Source: Planctomycetota bacterium
GTDB lineage: Bacteria > Planctomycetota > Planctomycetia > Planctomycetales > Planctomycetaceae
Direction of reading: 5' to 3'
Assembly: GCA_029977045.1 (NCBI GenBank)
Contig: JAPOLP010000116.1
Span: 1 to 10,731 of the forward strand
DNA length: 10,731 nucleotides
Part shown: positions 1 to 7,240 of the stretch, one piece after another
Position numbering within the stretch: position 1 is the stretch's first letter
Layout: each line of letters starts with the position of its first letter
The notes under the pieces: model-generated
Databases searched by the model: none
The model's input: the letters and a program-made list of their open reading frames with translations, nothing else
What the model was told of the DNA's origin: nothing
Program-made: the position numbers and the translations under genes

Positions 1-53
1 AGAAAATGCTCGACGAACGCCTGATCGTGCCGACAGAGAAGCTGCTCGACTAA
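1..53 (+). CDS. C-terminal end of an upstream gene (partial)
   Basis: The frame ending in TAA at 51-53 is open to the left edge and reads KMLDERLIVPTEKLLD. The codons are GC-rich and look like those of the other genes here (CTG, CTC, GAC, CGC). Sixteen residues are too few to name a family. A small inverted repeat (TCTGG 61-65 with CCAGA 72-76) follows the stop, but there is no T-run, so it is not called a terminator. The frame could be open by chance; reading further left would settle it. Confidence 0.45.
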   Translation, partial: KMLDERLIVPTEKLLD

Positions 54-90
54 CGTTGCTTCTGGAATATCCCAGAGTGGCTGTCGCGGT

Positions 91-119
91 TTGAATTACA
101 GGTCACTGCAGTCTCAAAT
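91..119 (+). promoter_or_regulatory. weak candidate promoter upstream of the PSCyt1 gene
   Basis: TTGAAT (91-96) and TCAAAT (114-119) are separated by 17 bases. Each matches four of six bases of the sigma-70 -35 and -10 consensus. It lies in the only gap (54-211) ahead of the large rightward gene, so the position is sensible. Matches this weak occur by chance and planctomycete promoters are poorly defined. Nothing else stands out in the gap. Confidence 0.18.
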
Positions 120-211
120 ACCGCAGGCTGCTCGTTCGATGTCCCCGGCCCTGGACCCTCCGGACTCGAAATGGCGAGTCGCACGGGAATCGATGACTGA
201 CAGGAAGGTGT

Positions 212-3172
212 ATGACCACGGCAAACCATCACCAGCGGAAGACGATGGGCAGCGAGACGAGGCTGGCATCTGTACCGCAGGATCTCCAGCAGGGAATCTC
301 CGATGATGAGGTAGGCCTGTCGGCTGTTTCGGTACTTCGTCGCTGGAGATTTGTTGTTCGGAGTTGGACATTCGTGGGCCTCATTGCCGCATTCACTCTG
401 AATCTCAGTGGAGCGGAAGACGACGTCCGCCGCAGTGATTCCGCAAAGGCAGACCGGCTGTTCACGCTCGAAGTCCTGCCCCTGTTGAAGGAGAAGTGCT
501 TCGGTTGTCACGGGACCGACCCGAAGGACATTCGGGGTGACTACGACCTGCTCACTCGCGAGGGGATGTTGAAAGGCGGCGAGTCCGGCGAAACGTCGCT
601 GGTGCCGGGCAAGCCGGAAGAAAGCCCGCTGTACCAGGCCGTTCTGTGGGATGGTCTGGAAATGCCGCCCAAGGAGAACGATCGGCTCACAAAGGAAGAA
701 ACCGACCTCATTCGCGACTGGATTGAGGCAGGTGCTCCGTGGCCGAATGCAGAAACTCAGCTGCAGATCAAAAAGCAGGAATGGTCCGTCCGCGAGAACG
801 AGGACGGCATCATTGTTGATACCAGCGGAGGGCTCGCCGACGACTGGACGTATCGCCGTTACCAGCCGGAAGACATCTGGGCGTTTCAGCCGGTCCGACA
901 GGTCGACGTTTCGCAGCTTCTTGACGGGCAGAATCCGATCGACTTCTTCATTGGTAGGAAGATTAACAACGCAGGTCTCACGGCAGCAGCGGAGGCCGAC
1001 CCGCGAACTCTGATTCGTCGAGTGACTTACGATCTCACTGGTCTGCCACCGAGCCCTCGCGACGTTGCCGAGTTCCAGAAGGCCTGGCAGGATGATTCAT
1101 CGAGAGCCTGGAGTGATCTGATCGATCGCCTGTTGAAGAGCGATCACTTCGGAGAGCGGCAGGCTCAGCACTGGCTGGACGTTGTTCGCTACGCCGACAC
1201 GGCCGGGTTCTCGAACGACTACGAACGATCGAATGCGTGGCGGTACCGTGACTACGTCATCAGGTCGTTCAACAACGACAAGCCGTTTAACGACTTCGTG
1301 GTTGAACAGCTCGCGGGCGACGAACTGCGACCGGACGATCCCGAAGCTCTGATTGCCACCGGCTTTCTCCGCATGGGGCCGTGGGGCACGGCGATGATCC
1401 CGAAGGAGGAGGCCCGGCAGATCTTCCTGGACGATCTCGTGCATAACGTTGGCCAGACGTTCCTCGCCATGCCGCTGCGCTGCTGCAAATGTCACGATCA
1501 CAAGTTCGACCCGATCCCGACTCGCGATTACTACAGCCTGTATGCCGCGTTCTCCGCGACGCAGCCGGCTGAACTGGATGCTGCGTTCCTGCCCGACGAA
1601 AACCGCAACGGCTTCGATGAGAAACGTCGGCTGGTCGAAGACCTGCTCGCCTATGCGCAATCGGAACTGGCCGTCGTCGATAACAGGCAGGAAGCTGCCG
1701 CGAAGCAGTGGTACGCCGAGCACAACCTGCCCTACAAGAACGAGAAGGACCGCCGGGACGATCCCGAGGACATGAAGCCGCCGCGGCACGTCGGGCTGAC
1801 TCCGGAAGAACAGGGCATCAAGAAGGTCCGCGAACAGGACGTCTGGATCTGGGAGCGGCGACTTGAGCGGTACCAGCCAATGGTCCAGTCGGTCTACAAC
1901 GGCCAGCCGGCCAACTTCGTCAACAGCCGCAAACTGCGACAGCCTGAGAAGGTCAATGGAAAGTGGCGGCCCGAGAGCTTCATTCTCGCTGGCGGAGCAC
2001 TTGAAGCTCCGCTGGATGCGGCGAAACCCGGAGTCCTCAGCGCGACCGCGCTGGCAGTCAACCCTGGTAGCAAGACTCCGTGGCAGATCACGGAAGACCA
2101 GACTGGCCGTCGCCTCGCTCTCGCGAAGTGGATTACCAGCAACGACAACCCGCTGACCGCGCGAGTCATCGTCAACCGAGTCTGGCAGTCACACTTCGGG
2201 AAGGGTCTCGTCAAAACGGCCAACAGCTTCGGTAGCAAGGGCAGCCGTCCGTCGCATCCGGAATTGCTCGACTGGCTGACAGCCGACTTCATCGAGCACG
2301 GCTGGAAGCTGAAGCGGCTGCAGCGTCTGATTCTCTCATCTGAGGCGTATCGGCGATCGGGCCGGCCAGCTGACGCAAAGCAGCAGGCGACAGTCGATCC
2401 GAACAACGAACTGCTCGCCTCGTTCCCGCCGCGCCGGCTCACCGCAGAAGAACTGCGTGACAGTACGCTGCTCGTCAGCGGCGAACTCAACCGCGAGATG
2501 GGCGGCGTGCCGATCATGCCCGAGATCAATCTCGAAGTCGCCCTGCAGCCGCGCATGATCCAGTTTTCGATCGCCCCCGCACATCAGCCGTCGCGGACGC
2601 CCGCCGAACGAAACCGCCGAACGATCTACACCTACCGGGTGCGAGGCCAGGCCGATCCGTTTCTCGAAATCATGAACCTGCCCAACCCGAACGAATCGTG
2701 CGAACTGCGCGACTCGGCGTCCGTCACACCCCAGGCCTTCACGCTACTCAACAGCGACGTCATGACAGACCGCTCGATCGCGTTCGCGCTGCGACTGATC
2801 GGCGATCGCGATCGCCAGCCCGATGCTGCACCGTCTGCTCAAAACGACGCCGACCTGATTCAGCAGGCAGTTCAGGTTGCATTCAGCCGACCAGCGACCG
2901 CCGCGGAACAAGCCGCACTGGCCGACTACCTGGCTGAGATGCGGACCTACCATCAGAGCCACGAACCACAGGCTGTCGAGTACCCGACTCAAGTGACGAG
3001 GTCGCTCGTCGAAGAATTCACCGGCGAACCGTTCGAGTTCATCGAGAAGCTGAACGTGTATGAGGATTACGTCGCCGATGCGAAGCCCTGGACGGTTGAT
3101 GCAGATACAAGAGCACTCGCCGATGTCTGCCTGCTGCTACTGAATTCCAACGAGTTTCTTTACGTTTATTAG
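212..3172 (+). CDS. Exported PSCyt1-DUF1549-DUF1553 protein (planctomycete cytochrome-c-like family)
   Basis: A 986-residue protein in the usual size range of the planctomycete PSCyt1/PSCyt2/PSD1 families. After a long basic N-terminus, residues 53-67 are hydrophobic and lead into SGAED, a plausible signal peptide. A PSCyt1 domain follows, with haem-c motif CFGCH at 96-100 and MPP at 151-153, whose Met is a candidate axial ligand. DUF1549 (PSCyt2) spans roughly 242-450 and carries LTGLPPSPRD and a second CXXCH-type motif, CCKCHDHKFDPI, from residue 424. DUF1553 (PSD1) starts near 633 (RRLALAKWI, then NRVWQSHFG) and runs to about 930. The ATG at 212 has AGGAAGG at 202-208 only 3 bases away; the ATG at 245 is an alternative start and would shorten the roughly 50-residue n-region. 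The next gene encodes DUF1501, the customary partner. Redox or substrate-binding roles at the cell surface are inferred; no reaction is known. Confidence 0.93.
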   Translation: MTTANHHQRKTMGSETRLASVPQDLQQGISDDEVGLSAVSVLRRWRFVVRSWTFVGLIAAFTLNLSGAEDDVRRSDSAKADRLFTLEVLPLLKEKCFGCHGTDPKDIRGDYDLLTREGMLKGGESGETSLVPGKPEESPLYQAVLWDGLEMPPKENDRLTKEETDLIRDWIEAGAPWPNAETQLQIKKQEWSVRENEDGIIVDTSGGLADDWTYRRYQPEDIWAFQPVRQVDVSQLLDGQNPIDFFIGRKINNAGLTAAAEADPRTLIRRVTYDLTGLPPSPRDVAEFQKAWQDDSSRAWSDLIDRLLKSDHFGERQAQHWLDVVRYADTAGFSNDYERSNAWRYRDYVIRSFNNDKPFNDFVVEQLAGDELRPDDPEALIATGFLRMGPWGTAMIPKEEARQIFLDDLVHNVGQTFLAMPLRCCKCHDHKFDPIPTRDYYSLYAAFSATQPAELDAAFLPDENRNGFDEKRRLVEDLLAYAQSELAVVDNRQEAAAKQWYAEHNLPYKNEKDRRDDPEDMKPPRHVGLTPEEQGIKKVREQDVWIWERRLERYQPMVQSVYNGQPANFVNSRKLRQPEKVNGKWRPESFILAGGALEAPLDAAKPGVLSATALAVNPGSKTPWQITEDQTGRRLALAKWITSNDNPLTARVIVNRVWQSHFGKGLVKTANSFGSKGSRPSHPELLDWLTADFIEHGWKLKRLQRLILSSEAYRRSGRPADAKQQATVDPNNELLASFPPRRLTAEELRDSTLLVSGELNREMGGVPIMPEINLEVALQPRMIQFSIAPAHQPSRTPAERNRRTIYTYRVRGQADPFLEIMNLPNPNESCELRDSASVTPQAFTLLNSDVMTDRSIAFALRLIGDRDRQPDAAPSAQNDADLIQQAVQVAFSRPATAAEQAALADYLAEMRTYHQSHEPQAVEYPTQVTRSLVEEFTGEPFEFIEKLNVYEDYVADAKPWTVDADTRALADVCLLLLNSNEFLYVY

Positions 3173-3181
3173 CAACTGCTT

Positions 3182-3257
3182 TTGAACCACAGAGGCACTG
3201 AGGTCACAGAGAGAAACGCAAGCAGACCTCTGTGCTCTCAGTGCCTCTGTGGTTCAA
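3182..3257. repeat. Dispersed-type palindrome, 30-base arms
   Basis: The left arm (3182-3211, beginning TTGAACCACAGAGGCACTGA) and the right arm (3228-3257, ending CAGTGCCTCTGTGGTTCAA) are reverse complements at 28 of 30 bases, around a 16-base loop (3212-3227). One strand translates to NHRGTESTE, a peptide often seen in spurious annotated proteins because this palindrome type recurs in many genomes, planctomycetes among them (recalled, not searched). No T-run follows, so it is not a canonical intrinsic terminator. It could still fold in the mRNA between the two genes of the pair and change downstream expression. No transposase or target duplication is visible. Confidence 0.85.
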
Positions 3258-3290
3258 TGTCCTGGCGTTCGCATCATACAACTGGAATCT

Positions 3291-3295
3291 GGTGA
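3291..3295 (+). promoter_or_regulatory. Ribosome binding site fixing the DUF1501 start
   Basis: GGTGA lies 5 bases before the ATG at 3301. This supports that start over in-frame starts further left, such as GTG at 3232, which lies inside the palindrome. The Tat motif then sits at the very N-terminus, as expected. Confidence 0.6.
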
Positions 3296-3300
3296 ACACG

Positions 3301-4698
3301 ATGAATTCACGTCGCGAGTTTCTCTTTGGCCTTGGATCGTCGCTTGGAGCGCTTGCTCTGACCGATCTGCAGGCGGCAGAGAAGCGGGCTTCCGAAGAGG
3401 AAGTGACCGGTCCTCTGGCTCCGAAGCAGCCGATGCATGATCCGAAGGCGAAGGCCGTGATCATGCTGTTTATGGAGGGAGGACCTTCCGCCGCGGACAC
3501 GTTCGATCCAAAACCGAAACTCAGCGAACTGCACCTGTCCGAGTCGACGCTCACGCGCGGGCTGGAAACCGGGAAGAAGTTTTTCGTCGGCAGCCCGTTC
3601 AAGTTCCGGAAGGTCGGAAACTCCGGCATCGAGATGTCCGAACCGTGGCAGTTTCTGGCTGACCCGGAAGTCGCTGACGAACTGTGTGTTTACCGCGGCT
3701 GTCAGGCTCAGTCGCTGAATCATCCGGAAGCGCTGCTGCACATGAACACGGGCAGCCGTCTCGGCGGCGATCCCGGCATTGGAGCGTGGGCCACGTACGG
3801 GCTCGGGTCAGAGAACCAGAATCTGCCCGGCTATGTTGTGATGACCGAACTCGCTCTGCCTCAGGCCGGCCCGGCAAACTGGACGAACGGATTTCTACCG
3901 GCGTACTACCAGGGGACTCGCCTGCGATCGACCGGTTCGCCGATCCTCGACCTGAATCCGCCCGCGTACAAGAGTCGCGAGCATCAGCGGAAGGCTCTCG
4001 ATCGGCTCGCCATGCTCAATGCGAAACACGCCGCCGAGCATCCGGAACATGCCGCGCTACAGGCCCGCATGGAGAGTTACGAGCTGGCGTATCGAATGCA
4101 GATGTCGGTGCCTGGCGTCATTGATCTTTCCGGTGAACCCGAACATCTGCAGAAGGCTTACGGTCTCGACCGCAAAGAAACCGCCGCGTTCGGCAAGCAG
4201 TGCCTGATGGCTCGTAAGCTGGTCGAAGAAGGCGTCCGCTTCGTGCAGATTTTCTCCGGCGGCTGGGACAGCCACGACTATCTGGAACGCGGACACGGTT
4301 CGCGCATCGCGAGCGTTGATCAGCCGATCGCCGCGCTGATCAAGGACCTCAAAGCCCGAGGCCTGCTGGAAGACACGCTGGTTGTCTGGACCGGCGAATT
4401 CGGTCGGACGCCCGACAACAACTATCGCGGCGGCGTGACAGCTCTTGGCCGAGGCCACAACGTCGACGCCATGAATATGTGGTTCGCCGGCGGCGGAGTA
4501 AAACGCGGCGCAACTGTTGGAGCGACCGACGAAATCGCCGCCGAAGCAGTCGACGTCGTGCATCCGATTCGCGACGTCCACATCACGCTGCTGCACCTGC
4601 TGGGACTGGACGACAACAAACTCACTTACTTCCACGCGGGGCGTTACAAACAGCTTTCTCAATTTGGCGGCGAGTTGATCTCTGAGCTGATCGCCTGA
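3301..4698 (+). CDS. Tat-exported DUF1501 protein (sulfatase/alkaline-phosphatase-like fold)
   Basis: 465 residues from the chosen ATG. The N-terminus SRREFLFGLG (3-12) plus a hydrophobic stretch is a twin-arginine signal, so the protein is probably exported folded. Family blocks in order: FMEGGPSAADTFDPKP (57-72), NHPEALLHMNTGS (140-152), GGWDSH (320-325), WTGEFGRTP (363-371), GRGHN (383-387), GATDE (407-411) and HPIRDVHITLLHLLGLD (421-437). These are hallmark DUF1501 motifs. The conserved Asp, His and Glu residues suggest a metal site of the alkaline-phosphatase superfamily, but hydrolysis of a sulfate or phosphate ester is inference. It follows the PSCyt1/DUF1549/DUF1553 gene on the same strand, 128 bases downstream, the standard planctomycete arrangement. 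Longer in-frame starts exist, but they translate the palindrome and displace the Tat signal. Confidence 0.94.
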   Translation: MNSRREFLFGLGSSLGALALTDLQAAEKRASEEEVTGPLAPKQPMHDPKAKAVIMLFMEGGPSAADTFDPKPKLSELHLSESTLTRGLETGKKFFVGSPFKFRKVGNSGIEMSEPWQFLADPEVADELCVYRGCQAQSLNHPEALLHMNTGSRLGGDPGIGAWATYGLGSENQNLPGYVVMTELALPQAGPANWTNGFLPAYYQGTRLRSTGSPILDLNPPAYKSREHQRKALDRLAMLNAKHAAEHPEHAALQARMESYELAYRMQMSVPGVIDLSGEPEHLQKAYGLDRKETAAFGKQCLMARKLVEEGVRFVQIFSGGWDSHDYLERGHGSRIASVDQPIAALIKDLKARGLLEDTLVVWTGEFGRTPDNNYRGGVTALGRGHNVDAMNMWFAGGGVKRGATVGATDEIAAEAVDVVHPIRDVHITLLHLLGLDDNKLTYFHAGRYKQLSQFGGELISELIA

Positions 4699-4922
4699 CC
4701 TGATTTCCGCACTCGTGCGACATCGAAGTCCCCTGATTTCCTCGGGGAAGCAACCGCTTGACGGGCTCTGCTCCGATCCTTCGTCAAATGAGCCGCACTG
4801 TCGTTACAGTTCGCGATCCAACCGGGCGGACAGCAGCCTGACAATCCATCGTCGAAGCCCATCACGATGGCGGAAGCTCGTTCCCTGTATGCCCACAAGC
4901 GATCTCCAAACTGAAGAGCACG

Positions 4923-6155
4923 ATGCAGACAATTTCTGAAGCTGACGTTCGGCAACGCATTGCCGAACGACTCGACGTTTCTGATTTCGACGGAAAGCGA
5001 GTCCTGCTGATCGTCCCTGACGCGACACGAACCGCCCCTTTACCACTGCTGTTCGATACCGTTCATGGTGCCCTGCAGCCGGCTGCGACGAAGATCGACG
5101 TCGTTGTCGCGCTCGGCACGCATCCGCCGATGCCTCAGGAAGCCATCTGCAAACTGCTGGGCATCAGCGACGAAGACAGAAACGGTCGCTACGCCGCTGT
5201 GACGCTCTACAACCACGCGTGGGATGATCCCGAGCAACTCACGACAATCGGCGAATTAACTCGCGGCGACGTCGAGGAGGTCTCCGACGGTCTGCTGTCT
5301 CTGGAAGTCCCGGTCCAGATCAACGCCCTGATCCGCGACTACGACGTCCTGCTGGTGCTCGGTCCGGTCTTCCCGCACGAAGTTGTCGGCTTCTCAGGCG
5401 GCAACAAGTACTTCTTCCCCGGCATCTCCGGCCCGGAACTGCTGAACTTCTTCCACTGGCTGGGAGCACTGATCACCAACGTCGGCATCATCGGCGTCAA
5501 GGACACGCCGGTCCGTCGCGTAGTGAACCGAGCGGCAAAGATGATCCCCGCCGAGCGACGCGCACTGACGTTCGTCGTCAACGGCAAGGCCGAGATCTAC
5601 GACCTGTTTTACGGCACACCGGAAGACGCGTGGGACCGAGCAGCGGACGTATCCTCGCAGACGCACATCGAGTGGATCGAAAAGCCGTACCACACCGTCC
5701 TGTCCTGTGCTCCGCTGATGTACGACGAACTGTGGGTCGCCGGAAAGTGCATGTACAAGCTGGAGCCCGTGGTCGCAGACGACGGCGAGCTGATTATCTA
5801 CGCGCCGCATCTCGACGAGATTTCGATCACACACGGCAAGCTGATCGAAGAGGTCGGCTACCACGTTCGCGACTATTTCACGAAACAGTGGGATCGATTC
5901 AAAGACTATCCGTGGGGCATCCTCGCCCACTCGACCCACGTCCGCGGCACTGGCACTTTTGACGACGGCATCGAAAGGCCCCGCGTCAAAGTCACGTTGG
6001 CCTCACAGCTTCCGCCCGAAGTCTGCGAACGAATCAACCTCGGCTACAGTGACCCGGCCACGATCGACGTCGAGTCCTACGCCAACCGCGAAGCCGAAGG
6101 AATCCTGCTGGTCCGCAAGGCCGGCGAGCAGCTTTACCGGCTGAAGAGTGAGTAG
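4923..6155 (+). CDS. LarA-like nickel-pincer racemase/epimerase (Lar_N/DUF2088)
   Basis: 410 residues, close to lactate racemase LarA in length. Residues 33-39 (DATRTAP) match the DxTRxxP substrate loop and GTHPPM (65-70) the conserved His loop. PHEVVGFSGGNKYFFPG (151-167) and FFHW (176-179) match the cofactor-binding core. By spacing, H67, H152, K162 and H178 correspond to LarA H108, H174, K184 and H200; the last three are exactly 10 and 16 residues apart, as in LarA. K162 would carry the nickel-pincer nucleotide covalently. K275 (VAGK) may match LarA K298, but the Gln expected three residues earlier is Val here. No signal peptide: a cytoplasmic enzyme. It probably racemises or epimerises a 2-hydroxyacid; the substrate cannot be told, and lactate is not assured. 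larB, larC and larE are not in the window. GAAGAG (4913-4918) is a weak ribosome site. The 224-base gap before it shows nothing definite. Confidence 0.85.
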   Translation: MQTISEADVRQRIAERLDVSDFDGKRVLLIVPDATRTAPLPLLFDTVHGALQPAATKIDVVVALGTHPPMPQEAICKLLGISDEDRNGRYAAVTLYNHAWDDPEQLTTIGELTRGDVEEVSDGLLSLEVPVQINALIRDYDVLLVLGPVFPHEVVGFSGGNKYFFPGISGPELLNFFHWLGALITNVGIIGVKDTPVRRVVNRAAKMIPAERRALTFVVNGKAEIYDLFYGTPEDAWDRAADVSSQTHIEWIEKPYHTVLSCAPLMYDELWVAGKCMYKLEPVVADDGELIIYAPHLDEISITHGKLIEEVGYHVRDYFTKQWDRFKDYPWGILAHSTHVRGTGTFDDGIERPRVKVTLASQLPPEVCERINLGYSDPATIDVESYANREAEGILLVRKAGEQLYRLKSE

Positions 6156-6210
6156 TCGGCTGCAATGACTTACGATCGGCGAGTTCGCTCTGTCCGATAA
6201 GATTCTTGCC

Positions 6211-6215
6211 GGAGA
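6211..6215 (+). promoter_or_regulatory. Ribosome binding site fixing the DUF3179 start
   Basis: GGAGA lies 5 bases before the ATG at 6221 and supports it over the in-frame TTG at 6206, which has no such site and would place the Shine-Dalgarno sequence inside the coding region. Confidence 0.6.
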
Positions 6216-6220
6216 TCACG

Positions 6221-7240
6221 ATGAGTGTCCATTTCACGCGACACCAGCTTGCCGTTCTCATCTGTTCTATCTTCACCATGAGCTTCATCCCGGAACTGGC
6301 TGCCCAGGAGTCGAGTGGGACACCGATCGAGAAAGCCGAGCCGGGGCAGTTCAAGTCGATTACTGAGCCGCCGTGTTCGTACTGCTCGACGCAGGATCGC
6401 AAAGGGCTGATCAACGGCGACGACCGTGTGCTGGCATGGCTGCGGGCGGCTCATAATGGCGGGGCGTTTCCGCTGCGGCATTTTCTTGCCGGTTCGCGAG
6501 TCATTAACGACACGTACGGGCTGTTCTTTTACGACCCCGATGGCGGGTACGTCTCGGCGTTTCGTAAGGATTACGGCTACGAGCTGTTTGGCTGGCGCCG
6601 TGGCGTCATGGTTGTGCGCGGCAAAGACGGAACGCTCTGGTCGGCACTGACAGGGAAGGCGTTCGAGGGGCCGCAGAAAGGGAAGCAGCTCAAGCGAATC
6701 CCAAGCATGGTGACCGACTGGCAGCACTGGTTGATGCTGCATCCCGAGTCGACGGCCTACGACCTGTTTGACGGTGACACTTACGAGATCAACCAATTGC
6801 CACTCGCGATGAGCGAATCGGCAAAGCGGACGATGGGCGAGGTCGATTCAAGACTGAAGCCGCTGCAGAACGTGCTGGGCGTCGAAACTGACGAAGCCCG
6901 TTCGGCCTTCCCACTGAACGGCATCCCGGAACGAGCCTGCCTGACTGACAAAGTCGGCGACCGGGACATCTCTGTTTTCTGGTACGGTCCGACGAAGACA
7001 GCTGTCGCTTTTGACCGTCACGTCAACGGTCGCCTGCTCACTTTTTACGCCGACGAAATCTCGCCCGAGACGGCTCCGTTCAAGGACCGCGAAACCGGCA
7101 CTCGCTGGACGCTGGCCGGTCGCGGGGTCGACGGTCCACTGCGCGGCAGCGAGCTGACGTGGGTTAACAGCATTCAATGCCGCTGGTACGCCTGGGCGGC
7201 TGAGTATCCGGAAACGCTGGTCTATGAAGCCTCAAAGTGA
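6221..7240 (+). CDS. Exported DUF3179-family protein with two related halves
   Basis: 339 residues. A signal peptide is likely: hydrophobic residues 9-26, then ELAAQE with a cleavage site after residue 28. Two segments resemble DUF3179. The first (about 64-182) has AFPLRHFLAGSRVINDTYG (82-100) and W-ALTG-A--GP-KG-L (140-157), then HPES. The second (about 214-336) has SAFPLNGIPE (228-237), AVAFDRHVNGRLLTF (261-275) and a matching DGPLRGSEL (304-312), then YPET. The two align with each other, so the protein looks like an internal duplication. The CPLC motif usual in this family is absent from the expected place, although CSYC occurs at 52-55. The family has no established reaction. It begins 65 bases after the LarA-like gene and overlaps the next by 17 bases, so the three may share a transcript. 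Confidence 0.78.
   Translation: MSVHFTRHQLAVLICSIFTMSFIPELAAQESSGTPIEKAEPGQFKSITEPPCSYCSTQDRKGLINGDDRVLAWLRAAHNGGAFPLRHFLAGSRVINDTYGLFFYDPDGGYVSAFRKDYGYELFGWRRGVMVVRGKDGTLWSALTGKAFEGPQKGKQLKRIPSMVTDWQHWLMLHPESTAYDLFDGDTYEINQLPLAMSESAKRTMGEVDSRLKPLQNVLGVETDEARSAFPLNGIPERACLTDKVGDRDISVFWYGPTKTAVAFDRHVNGRLLTFYADEISPETAPFKDRETGTRWTLAGRGVDGPLRGSELTWVNSIQCRWYAWAAEYPETLVYEASK

Noticed and set aside
1097..1789. 230-residue leftward frame opposite the PSCyt1/DUF1549/DUF1553 gene
   Set aside because: It lies wholly antisense to a firmly identified gene. Long antisense frames are common in GC-rich DNA. No domain was recognised.
1894..2556. 220-residue leftward frame
   Set aside because: Antisense to the same large gene, with Arg/Ser/Pro-rich composition typical of shadow frames.
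3204..3629. 141-residue leftward frame ending in NHRGTESTE
   Set aside because: Its C-terminus is a translation of the palindrome and the rest is antisense to DUF1501.
4057..4662. 201-residue leftward frame opposite the DUF1501 gene
   Set aside because: Antisense to conserved DUF1501 motifs, with no recognisable domain or ribosome site.
4729..4748. TCCCC/GGGGA short hairpin after the DUF1501 gene as a terminator
   Set aside because: Only a 5-base stem with a 10-base loop and no T-run; too weak to call.
4758..4763. TTGACG as a -35 box before the LarA-like gene
   Set aside because: No acceptable -10 sequence follows at 16-18 bases.
5394..5939. 181-residue leftward frame opposite the LarA-like gene
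   Set aside because: Antisense to the conserved LarA core; it mirrors that gene's codon pattern.
6170..6796. 208-residue leftward frame opposite the DUF3179 gene
   Set aside because: The rightward frame has a signal peptide, ribosome site and DUF3179 blocks; the leftward one has none.
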